Origin: Planktomarina sp. | GTDB lineage: Bacteria > Pseudomonadota > Alphaproteobacteria > Rhodobacterales > Rhodobacteraceae | Reading direction: 5' to 3' | Length of the DNA stretch: 10,681 bases | NCBI GenBank assembly: GCA_022425445.1 | Contig: JAKMFM010000053.1 | Span: 1 to 10,681 of the forward strand | In this document: piece by piece, positions 1 through 6,506 of the stretch | How positions within the stretch are numbered: position 1 is the stretch's first letter | How the letters are laid out: each line of letters begins with the position of its first letter | The notes under the pieces: generated by a model | Seen by the model: the letters and a program-made list of their open reading frames with translations, nothing else | Told to the model about the DNA's origin: nothing | Database searches by the model: none | Position numbers and translations under genes: made by a program

Positions 1-828
1 GTACTCAGCTCCGAAACCTGCGCATTAGATATCACTGGCGCCGAGTTTGTGCGCGAAATTCATCCCGGCGAGATGGTGGTTATCACCGCCAATGGCGTCG
101 AAAGCAGTTACCCTTTTCGCCCGGCGCCGCCGCGGTTTTGTGTCTTCGAGCACATCTATTTCAGCCGCCCCGACAGCATCCTTGGCGGCCGAAGCGTTTA
201 TGAAACCCGCGAGGCCATCGGCCGCGAATTGGCCAAGGAATCGCCAGTGGAAGCAGACTTGGTTTGCCCCGTGCCTGACAGCGGCACGCCCGCAGCGATT
301 GGATTTTCGCTGGAATCAGGCATCCCCTATGCAATGGGCATTATTCGCAATCAGTATATGGGTCGCACCTTTATTGAGCCCAGCGAACAAATTCGCAACA
401 TGGGCGTCCGTTTGAAGCTGAATGTAAACCGCGCTTTGATCCGCGGCAAACGGGTTATATTGGTGGACGACAGCGTTGTGCGCGGCACCACCTCGCGCAA
501 GATCAAAGAGATGATCCTAGACGCCGGTGCCGCTGAAGTGCATTTCCGCATAGCAAGTCCGCCAACGGCTTGGCCCTGCTTTTATGGTGTAGATACTCCA
601 GATCGCGACAAACTATTGGCCGCGACCATGTCAGAAGAGGAAATGCGCCAACATTTGGCCGTGGACAGTTTGAAATTCATTTCGCTCAATGGGCTTTATC
701 GCGCAATCGGCGGCACAGAGCGTAACAGTGCACAGCCACAATATTGCGACGCGTGTTTCAGCGGAGACTATCCCGTGATCCCGTCCGATCAAATCTCGAG
801 CGGTTTTCAAATGAAGGCCGCTGAGTAA
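1..828 (+). CDS. purF: Amidophosphoribosyltransferase, C-terminal part (5' end outside window)
   Basis: PurF catalyses the first committed step of purine synthesis, glutamine + PRPP to 5-phosphoribosylamine, in the cytoplasm. The frame is open from base 1, so the N-terminal Ntn glutaminase domain lies upstream and 275 residues are visible. The phosphoribosyltransferase domain is clear: the PRPP-binding loop VILVDDSVVRGTTS is at residues 152-165 of the visible part, preceded by an intact CPVPDSGTPAA segment. Four cysteines match the [4Fe-4S] ligands of the Bacillus subtilis-type enzyme: C47 (FCVFEHIYF), C193 (AWPCFYG) and C249/C252 (YCDACF). This is therefore the iron-sulfur class, not the cluster-free E. 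coli class. A GTG at 49 is internal, not the start. The gene ends in TAA, and an SDR gene follows on the same strand about 36 bases later. Identification is firm. Confidence 0.97.
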   Translation, partial: VLSSETCALDITGAEFVREIHPGEMVVITANGVESSYPFRPAPPRFCVFEHIYFSRPDSILGGRSVYETREAIGRELAKESPVEADLVCPVPDSGTPAAIGFSLESGIPYAMGIIRNQYMGRTFIEPSEQIRNMGVRLKLNVNRALIRGKRVILVDDSVVRGTTSRKIKEMILDAGAAEVHFRIASPPTAWPCFYGVDTPDRDKLLAATMSEEEMRQHLAVDSLKFISLNGLYRAIGGTERNSAQPQYCDACFSGDYPVIPSDQISSGFQMKAAE

Positions 829-839
829 CGCCCCTCCCC

Positions 840-866
840 CTTGACCTGCTGCAAAATTGCCCCCAT
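840..866 (+). promoter_or_regulatory. Candidate sigma-32 (RpoH)-like promoter for the SDR gene
   Basis: CTTGACC (840-846) and CCCCAT (861-866) are separated by 14 bases and preceded by a C-rich run (831-840). The E. coli sigma-32 consensus is CTTGAAA, 13-14 bases, then CCCCATnT, so elements and spacing fit. The last two -10 positions (GA) do not match nT perfectly. The -10 box overlaps the ATG at 865. Transcription would begin near 873-877, making the ATG at 877 leaderless. This is a pattern match only. Confidence 0.35.
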
Positions 867-1530
867 GACGCGACGTATGACTCATCCAATTCTCATCACG
901 GGCGCCTCGCGTGGACTTGGCGCAGCTTTGGCGTTGCAGCTTGCGCAAAAATTCCATGTCATCGCAGTGGCAAAGACAGCCGGTGGGCTTGAAGAATTGG
1001 ATGACCGCATCCAAGCCAGCGGCGGGCAAGCGACCCTCGCCCCCCTTGACATCACCGATGTGAATGCTGTGCGCCACCTGTGCAGATCTATCCACGATCG
1101 CTGGGGCGGGCTGCAGATCTGGGCCCATTGCGCAATACATGCAGCACCCCTCTCTCCTGCCAATTGCATAGATAGCCGGGATTTGGACAAGTCGATCAAA
1201 CTCAACGTGACCACCACTGGGATGCTGATCCCCAATGTCGCCCCCTTGTTGCATGACAACGGAAAGGCGATTTTCTTTGACGATCCCTGCGGTGGCGAGA
1301 AATTCTTTGGCAGCTATGGCGCCACCAAGGCAGCACAGATCGCTTTGGCCAAAAGCTGGCAGGCCGAGACAGTCAAAACTGGCCCTAAGGTTGAGATTAT
1401 AACACCCGCGCCCATGCCCACAGCCACCCGCGCGCGCTTTTACCCCGGAGAAGATCGCAGTGCCTTGACCAGTTGCGACAGCGAAGCGGCCCGGATAACC
1501 ACGGCTCTAGATCTATTCGCCCAGGCGTAA
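865..1530 (+). CDS. Short-chain dehydrogenase/reductase (SDR), divergent
   Basis: This is an SDR-fold protein of 221 residues (217 if it starts at the ATG at 877). Numbering from 877, the dinucleotide-binding glycine motif TGASRGLG is at residues 8-15, the LDIT acidic stretch at 58-61, Asn110 in LNVT, and the YGATK (YxxxK) motif at 147-151. The position 13 residues before Tyr147, normally the catalytic Ser, is Phe134, followed by FDDP, so the usual Ser-Tyr-Lys triad is incomplete. The normal NAG/NAA motif is replaced by HCAIHAA. The protein is short, with little substrate-loop region. Neither ATG (865 or 877) has a Shine-Dalgarno sequence, and a TTG at 841 is also in frame. It follows purF by 36 bases but may have its own promoter. 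The fold is certain; the substrate is unknown. Confidence 0.85.
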   Translation: MTRRMTHPILITGASRGLGAALALQLAQKFHVIAVAKTAGGLEELDDRIQASGGQATLAPLDITDVNAVRHLCRSIHDRWGGLQIWAHCAIHAAPLSPANCIDSRDLDKSIKLNVTTTGMLIPNVAPLLHDNGKAIFFDDPCGGEKFFGSYGATKAAQIALAKSWQAETVKTGPKVEIITPAPMPTATRARFYPGEDRSALTSCDSEAARITTALDLFAQA

Positions 1531-1537
1531 CTGCGTA

Positions 1538-1562
1538 TATTTTCACCTTGATGGCGAAAATA
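1538..1562. terminator. Hairpin between SDR gene and surE (possible terminator)
   Basis: A perfect 7-bp inverted repeat, TATTTTC (1538-1544) and GAAAATA (1556-1562), continues inward with one mismatch and two C-G pairs around a 5-base loop. It starts 8 bases after the SDR stop codon. The stem is A/T-rich and no long T tract follows, so it is a weak terminator at best. It could instead be a protein-binding dyad in the surE upstream region. Confidence 0.3.
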
Positions 1563-1620
1563 CCGATGCTGCGGGTCGATCAGGCTTGCCCGCCACCGCA
1601 CAACCTTCTAACCAAGATCT

Positions 1621-2403
1621 ATGCGTATACTTATCACAAATGACGATGGAATTATGGCGCCCGGCCTGCAGGTGTTGCAGGATCTCGCTCTCGAACTGGC
1701 CGGCCCCAAGGGGGAGGTTTGGACAGTTGCACCCCAATCAGAGCAATCTGGTGTTGGCCATTGTATCTCTTACACCAAACCCGTGCTTGTGCATCACTAT
1801 GCAGAGCGAAAGTTTGCGGTCGAAGGCTCTCCTGCCGATTGCGTGCTGGCTGGGCTCAATGATCTTTTGCCCCAGCGCCCGGATTTGATTTTATCCGGCG
1901 TGAACAAGGGCAATAATTCTGCAGAAAATACCGTCTATTCTGGCACCATCGGTGCGGCGATGGAAGCCGCGCTTGCCGGCATTCCAGCAGTTGCACTTTC
2001 ACAGTTTTATGGGCCGCAAAACACGGATTTAGACAATAGTTTTGAAGCAAGCGCGGATCATGGCATCGCTGCCATCCAAGCCTGCCTGGATGCAGGCTTC
2101 GCACGCGCTGAAGATTACGCTCTGTTTTACAACATTAATTTCCCACCTGTTCCATCCTCGGGCGTTTTGGGGATGAAGGCTGTCAAACAGGGGTATCGTG
2201 GTGACGGTGCCTTTGGTGCGCATGCCACCAATGCACCGAATGGCCGGAAATTTCTCTTTATGCACGGCCGTCCGCAGCAAGCTCCAACTCAGGATGGCAC
2301 AGACGCCGCCGCCAATTTGGACGGCTTTATCTCCCTCACACCCATGCGCGCCGATTTGACCGCTCATGATCAATTGGCGAATTTGGCCAAGATTTTGGAC
2401 TAA
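1621..2403 (+). CDS. surE: 5'/3'-nucleotidase SurE
   Basis: SurE is a cytoplasmic metal-dependent nucleoside monophosphate phosphatase, linked to stationary-phase survival in other bacteria. The 260-residue length is typical of the family. Metal ligands are visible: D8 and D9 in ITNDDGI, S40 in APQSEQSG, and N95 in the SGVNKGNNS loop. VEGSPADCV (68-76) is another conserved family stretch. The start at 1621 is set by the canonical MRILITNDDG N-terminus, although only a poor ribosome-binding site precedes it. The TAA stop abuts the pcm start with no spacer, so the two are surely cotranscribed and probably translationally coupled. The order surE, pcm, LysM/LytM lipoprotein matches the classic E. 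coli arrangement. Confidence 0.97.
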   Translation: MRILITNDDGIMAPGLQVLQDLALELAGPKGEVWTVAPQSEQSGVGHCISYTKPVLVHHYAERKFAVEGSPADCVLAGLNDLLPQRPDLILSGVNKGNNSAENTVYSGTIGAAMEAALAGIPAVALSQFYGPQNTDLDNSFEASADHGIAAIQACLDAGFARAEDYALFYNINFPPVPSSGVLGMKAVKQGYRGDGAFGAHATNAPNGRKFLFMHGRPQQAPTQDGTDAAANLDGFISLTPMRADLTAHDQLANLAKILD

Positions 2404-3054
2404 ATGATGGATCCCGCCGCTGAACGAAAAATGCAGTTTTTGTTTTCCCTTCGCTCGCATGGCGTCACCAATAAGCGCGTATTGACAGCCATGGAGAAAG
2501 TGGATCGCGGCAAATATATTCGCGGAACGTTTGAAGATCGCGCCTATGAAGACACACCTTTGCCCATTGCCTGTGGTCAGACCATCTCACAACCGTCCAT
2601 TGTTGCTTTGATGACCGAAGCGCTGGACGTGCAACCGCGCCACAAGATTTTGGAAATTGGCACGGGCTCCGGTTACCAGGCGGCAATTTTGAGTCAGTTG
2701 GCCCGGCGGGTGTATACGGTAGATCGACATAGACGCCTCGTCAAAGCCGCGCGCGAAGTTTTTGAAGCCGAAAATATCTCCAATATCATCGCTTTCACCG
2801 CCGATGGTAGCCGCGGGCTGCCAGAACAAGCCCCCTTTGATCGCATCGTCTTGACCGCTGCAAGCGAAGATCCGCCCGGTCCCCTGTTGGCACAACTGCG
2901 TATCGGCGGTATTATGGTATTGCCGGTTGGGCAGTCGGATGCTGTGCAGACCTTGGTCAAGGTGACGAAAACGGACGAAGGTTTGAACTATCAAGAGCTC
3001 AGAGCAGTGCGCTTTGTACCGCTGCTCGAGGGTCTGGGAAAAGAAAATACCTAA
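2404..3054 (+). CDS. pcm: Protein-L-isoaspartate O-methyltransferase
   Basis: Pcm uses S-adenosylmethionine to methylate abnormal L-isoaspartyl residues and so starts their repair in aged proteins. The 216 residues show the active-site segment ACGQTISQP (56-64, with Ser62 matching the E. coli catalytic-region Ser), the SAM motif LEIGTGSGYQAA (83-94), an acidic TVD (105-107) after motif I, and FDRIVLTAA (145-153) as the post-II motif. The first ATG directly follows the surE TAA. A second ATG at 2407 is equally possible and differs by one residue. No separate Shine-Dalgarno is evident, which favours coupling to surE. The assignment is firm. Confidence 0.96.
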   Translation: MMDPAAERKMQFLFSLRSHGVTNKRVLTAMEKVDRGKYIRGTFEDRAYEDTPLPIACGQTISQPSIVALMTEALDVQPRHKILEIGTGSGYQAAILSQLARRVYTVDRHRRLVKAAREVFEAENISNIIAFTADGSRGLPEQAPFDRIVLTAASEDPPGPLLAQLRIGGIMVLPVGQSDAVQTLVKVTKTDEGLNYQELRAVRFVPLLEGLGKENT

Positions 3055-3092
3055 GAGACCTGACCATAATAGGTCCGGGCGAGGAGAGTATA

Positions 3093-4202
3093 ATGGCACT
3101 TAGATTTGATTCGAAACATATAATATCGCTTCTGATAGCCACGGTACTTACAGGCTGCACAAATAGTTTTGGCATGGATGTCCGCGATCAATTTGGTGGC
3201 ATTTTGGATACAAGCAGCGCGGCTGCCAATGCGGTGGCAGATCGTCCAGAACCAGATGCGCGCGGGGTCCTCACATTTCCAAGCTATCAAGTTGCTCTGG
3301 CCAGAGCAGGAGACCGAATAGAAGATGTCGCTGCGCGCATTGGTGTCGATGCAGATCGGCTGGGCCAATTCAATGGCATCCCGCGGAAGGCGATTTTGCG
3401 CCACGGCGAAGTGATTGCCCTGCCGTCCAACATGACCGCTGTGGCCGCCGATGGCGCACCACTGACACCAACCATAGTCGACATTCGTGAATTGTCAGAT
3501 GCGCCAAGCGCCGGACCTCAGGCCGTAGAGCCCAAGCGCCACAAGGTCGTTGAGGGTGAGACGATCTATACAATTTCGCGGCTCTATTCTGTCCCAGCAG
3601 AGGATCTCGCAAAGTGGAACAGTCTCAATTTGACGACGGAGCTGCGTCCCGGGCAATATCTGTTAATTCCGATCATCCCAATCCCGCCCGTTGAGGTTAG
3701 CGCGCCCGGCGCGGGTTCAATTGCACCCGCGCCCCCCAGCAGCACCCGGCCGCAACCCCGCAGCGCTCAGCCGCAGGCAGCGGCGATACCAGCACCAGCA
3801 GCCGCCCCTGCACCCGTTGCAGATACCGGCCCCATAACCCAAGCTTCGCAAAGCGACACCCGATTTATGCGGCCTATCAGCGGTACGATCATTCGCAGTT
3901 ATAAAAAAGGTGTGAACGAAGGTATTGATATTGGGGGCCCAGGCGGCACGGCGGTGTCTGCTGCCGACGTCGGCACAGTTGCTGCAATCACCAAAGACAC
4001 CAAGGGCGTTGCCATTGTTGTGATCAAACACGCCGATGGATTGCTGACAGTCTACACAAACATCGACAGCCTATCGGTGAAAAAGGGAGATGCGGTCACC
4101 CGCGGTCAAAAAATTGCCAAAATACGCGAAGGCGCGCCCTCATTCTTACACTTCGAGGTGCGCAAAGGCCTCGAATCCGTCGATCCAGATGATTACATCT
4201 AG
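3093..4202 (+). CDS. nlpD: NlpD-like lipoprotein: two LysM repeats and degenerate LytM (M23) domain
   Basis: This is an envelope protein of 369 residues with a strong Shine-Dalgarno (GAGGAG, 3081-3086). The order is: signal peptide with lipobox LTGC (Cys22 is the lipidated residue), LysM-like repeat 1 (about 65-111), LysM 2 (149-194, starting HKVVEGETIYTIS), a Pro/Ala-rich linker (198-256), and an M23/LytM domain (260-366). The zinc-ligand positions are altered. HxGID reads N275-E-G-I-D279, YAH reads Y321-T-N323, and HLHFEVR reads F351-L-H353-FEVR. Only Asp279 and His353 of the usual metal ligands remain, so endopeptidase activity is unlikely. NlpD and EnvC in E. coli are also catalytically dead LytM proteins that activate amidases at the septum, and E. 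coli nlpD follows surE-pcm. By inference this is an amidase activator. It is 38 bases after pcm and probably in the same operon. Confidence 0.88.
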   Translation: MALRFDSKHIISLLIATVLTGCTNSFGMDVRDQFGGILDTSSAAANAVADRPEPDARGVLTFPSYQVALARAGDRIEDVAARIGVDADRLGQFNGIPRKAILRHGEVIALPSNMTAVAADGAPLTPTIVDIRELSDAPSAGPQAVEPKRHKVVEGETIYTISRLYSVPAEDLAKWNSLNLTTELRPGQYLLIPIIPIPPVEVSAPGAGSIAPAPPSSTRPQPRSAQPQAAAIPAPAAAPAPVADTGPITQASQSDTRFMRPISGTIIRSYKKGVNEGIDIGGPGGTAVSAADVGTVAAITKDTKGVAIVVIKHADGLLTVYTNIDSLSVKKGDAVTRGQKIAKIREGAPSFLHFEVRKGLESVDPDDYI

Positions 4203-4220
4203 ACCGTGAGCATCAGCGGG

Positions 4221-5060
4221 CTAGACAGCGACCCCGTGACGGCCGGCCAAGTCTACGAAAAATTGCCACGCCACGCGTCCTGAACGGGATCCACGCGTGG
4301 CCTGCCATTCTACTGCTTCTGCGCGCAGCACCTCTGGATCTACCTTTACCCCGTGAGCGGTGCAATAGCCCTCAATCATGCTTAGGTATTGGTCTTGATC
4401 GCAGGGATGGAAGCCTAGCCAGAGACCGAACCGATCCGACAAGCTGACTTTTTCTTCAACTGCCTCGCCTGGGTTAATGGCGCTTGACCGCTCATTTTCA
4501 ATCATATCGCGCGGCATGAGATGCCGGCGGTTTGAGGTAGCATAGAAAATCACATTCTCCGGCCGCCCAGCAATCCCGCCGTCCAACACAGCTTTGAGCG
4601 ATTTGTAATGCTGGTCGTCATGGGAAAACGACAGATCATCGCAAAACAATAAAAAGCGATAGGGCGCGCCGCGCAATAAGGCCAAAAGGCGCGTCACCGA
4701 TGGCAAATCTTCGCGTTGCAGCTCGATCACTTTCAAAGGTAGGCCCTGTGCATTGATATGCGCATGCACCGCTTTGACCAAAGACGATTTCCCCATCCCC
4801 CGCGCGCCCCACAACAACGCATTATTGGCAGACAAGCCGCGGGCAAACCGAAGCGTGTTTTCGAGGAGCGTGTCCCGTGACCGGTCAATGCCGACCAGAA
4901 GATCAAGATTCACCCGCGACACGTCGGCAATTGGCTCCAACTGATCCGGGCTTGTGTGCCACAAAAATGCCTCCGCCTCGGCAAAGTCCGGGGCTTCAAG
5001 GGGGGCGGGCGACATGCGCTCCAGCGCATCAGCTATTCGCCTGAGCGCCGCATCAGTCAT
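4221..5060 (-). CDS. AAA+ ATPase, DUF815 family
   Basis: The 279-residue cytoplasmic P-loop ATPase is of the DUF815 type, whose function is not established. Walker A GARGMGKS is at residues 85-92, Walker B FLLFCDD at 136-142, a sensor-like YATSNRRHLM at 173-182, SLSDRFGLWLGF at 206-217, and an arginine-bearing GSRSGRVAWQF near 257-267. No membrane segment is present. The ATG overlaps the tatC TGA by 4 bases (ATGA, 5057-5060). A GGAGA ribosome-binding site lies 7 bases upstream within tatC, so it is the last gene of the tat operon. It converges on the NlpD-like gene with an 18-base gap and no obvious terminator. A link to Tat export is suggested only by this position. Confidence 0.9.
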   Translation of the reverse strand: MTDAALRRIADALERMSPAPLEAPDFAEAEAFLWHTSPDQLEPIADVSRVNLDLLVGIDRSRDTLLENTLRFARGLSANNALLWGARGMGKSSLVKAVHAHINAQGLPLKVIELQREDLPSVTRLLALLRGAPYRFLLFCDDLSFSHDDQHYKSLKAVLDGGIAGRPENVIFYATSNRRHLMPRDMIENERSSAINPGEAVEEKVSLSDRFGLWLGFHPCDQDQYLSMIEGYCTAHGVKVDPEVLRAEAVEWQATRGSRSGRVAWQFFVDLAGRHGVAV

Positions 5061-5947
5061 GATTGATTCTCCGTGCTGTCAGCGCCCTCATCTGCAAACA
5101 GGTCTTCGTCAGAGACGCCCTGTTCCTTTAAGAAGGCATTGCGTTTGCGTTCCACATAGACAACCAACCAGATGGATATCTCATACAGCCCGTAAACCAC
5201 TACGAAGAGGATAATTTGCGTCACCACATCCGGTGGCGTCACAATGCCAGCGAGGATCAAAATAGCAACGATGGCATATTTGCGCACAGCCCGCAGGCCC
5301 ACCGCCGACACCAAGCCCGCCTTGCCCATCAAGGTGAGCAGAACCGGCAATTGGAAACATATGCCAAAGGCCATGATAAACTTTAGTACAATATCCAAAG
5401 TCTCGCGAACCGATCCGAGAAACCGGGTTTTCAAAGCTGTGTCAGTCACTTGCACCTCAGTGCCCGTCAACAAAGCCGTCACCGTCGGCATAATATCTGC
5501 GTATCCAATAAAGAAATTGAGAGCCAGCGGGCTGACCACATAATGAGCAAAAGCAGCTCCCATTATGAACAGAACGGGGGAGGCGATGATAAAGGGCAAA
5601 AACGCGTTCTTTTCGGCTCGATAAAGGCCCGGCGCGACAAAGCGCCAAAGTTGATAGCCAATCACGGGCGAGGAGACGCCAAGGCCAAAAATCACCGATA
5701 TGCGGATCAAAACAAAGAATTTCTCTTGTGGCGCCGTGAAAATCAACTGCGCGACTTCACCGCGGCGGCGCAGAATTTCGGCAATGGGCTCAGCCAGAAA
5801 ATTCAAGATATATTCGGCGACGAAAAAACAGGCGAACAGTCCAACAATAAAAGCGAGCGCCGCGCGGATCAGGCATGTGCGCAGCTCAGTTAAATGTTCG
5901 ATCAGAGGGGCAGAAGAATCGTCTAAGCTTTCGTCTTCGCGGCTCAT
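5057..5947 (-). CDS. tatC: Sec-independent (twin-arginine) translocase subunit TatC
   Basis: TatC is the polytopic inner-membrane receptor that binds the twin-arginine signal peptide with TatB. The 296 residues show the cytoplasmic N-terminal HLTELRTCLIR (18-28), PVIGYQLWRFVAPGLYRAEK (94-113), and TPPDVVTQ (237-244). About six hydrophobic segments are visible, near 28-50, 78-100, 115-142, 186-208, 222-236 and 243-265. Relative to E. coli TatC, the periplasmic loop before the fourth segment carries roughly 20 extra residues (about 152-185). The C-terminal tail is acidic and extended. The start overlaps the tatB stop by 4 bases, with no clear ribosome-binding site of its own. The stop in turn overlaps the DUF815 ATPase start. 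Identification is firm. Confidence 0.97.
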   Translation of the reverse strand: MSREDESLDDSSAPLIEHLTELRTCLIRAALAFIVGLFACFFVAEYILNFLAEPIAEILRRRGEVAQLIFTAPQEKFFVLIRISVIFGLGVSSPVIGYQLWRFVAPGLYRAEKNAFLPFIIASPVLFIMGAAFAHYVVSPLALNFFIGYADIMPTVTALLTGTEVQVTDTALKTRFLGSVRETLDIVLKFIMAFGICFQLPVLLTLMGKAGLVSAVGLRAVRKYAIVAILILAGIVTPPDVVTQIILFVVVYGLYEISIWLVVYVERKRNAFLKEQGVSDEDLFADEGADSTENQS

Positions 5948-6471
5948 GTCTTTGTACCAGATTTAGGAGCGGCCTTTTTTTGGGCCGCAGGTTTCTTGGG
6001 AGGAGCCGGAGTTTTCTTAGCAGCCTCAGGTTTCTTGGGAGGAGCAGATTTTTTGACGGGCGATGGTTTCTTGGCAGACTCCTTTTCCGCCGCCGCCTTT
6101 GCCATATTCTCCGCATCAATGCGCTTTTGCGCACGTTCACCCATGGCGTCATGCATTTTTTTGGCGTTCTCCGCCCGCTCTTTTGACAGTTTTCCGGTTT
6201 CCGAGCCCGGCACGAAGTCTTTCCACTTGGTGGTTGGGTCCGAGACGCTGCGCACCCCGTCTTTCAATGAGTTGACTGACTCAACTGCATCTTTCACGCC
6301 TGCGTCATCAGCTGCTTCGTTCATCGCCCGGCTGAAATCCCGAGCCATGGCCTTGGCTTTGCCGACAAGTTGGCCAATCTTGCGAAATACAACAGGCAAT
6401 TCTTTGGGACCGATGACAATCAGCCCCACAACAGCCGCGACCAGTATCTCAGCCCATCCCAATCCAAACAT
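5944..6471 (-). CDS. tatB: Sec-independent translocase subunit TatB
   Basis: TatB partners TatC in binding twin-arginine signal peptides at the inner membrane. The start MFGLGWAEILVAAVVGLIVI is a single N-terminal membrane segment with conserved Glu8, followed by GPKELP (21-26) and an amphipathic helix (about 27-50). After an acidic/basic linker, the tail from about 128 to 175 is almost only Lys, Ala, Pro and Ser. It contains a 13-residue tandem repeat (142-154 and 155-167). At 175 residues it is similar in size to E. coli TatB (171). A strong ribosome-binding site (AGGAAGGG, complement of 6477-6484) precedes the ATG, and tatA ends 35 bases upstream. The stop overlaps tatC by 4 bases. Confidence 0.95.
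   Translation of the reverse strand: MFGLGWAEILVAAVVGLIVIGPKELPVVFRKIGQLVGKAKAMARDFSRAMNEAADDAGVKDAVESVNSLKDGVRSVSDPTTKWKDFVPGSETGKLSKERAENAKKMHDAMGERAQKRIDAENMAKAAAEKESAKKPSPVKKSAPPKKPEAAKKTPAPPKKPAAQKKAAPKSGTKT
5988..6045. repeat. 19-bp direct repeat encoding the TatB tail repeat
   Basis: Two identical 19-base copies (5988-6006 and 6027-6045) lie 39 bases apart, a multiple of three. They encode the APPKKP core of two adjacent 13-residue units in the TatB tail; the units are SAPPKKPEAAKKT and PAPPKKPAAQKKA (9 of 13 identical). This is a small in-frame tandem duplication inside the gene. Confidence 0.85.
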
Positions 6472-6506
6472 CGAGACCCTTCCTTATGTCAAAGAGGTGA
6501 TAGTGC

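Noticed and set aside
631..1254. Minus-strand open frame of about 200 codons opposite purF and the SDR gene
   Set aside because: It overlaps two well-supported plus-strand genes, shows no recognisable motif and has unnatural composition.
1586..1614. TTGCCC-N17-TAACCA as a surE promoter
   Set aside because: Only the -35 half is reasonable; the -10 matches the consensus at two positions, so it is not reported as a feature.
4203..4220. Search for a bidirectional terminator between the convergent nlpD-like and DUF815 genes
   Set aside because: The 18-base gap holds no inverted repeat or T tract.
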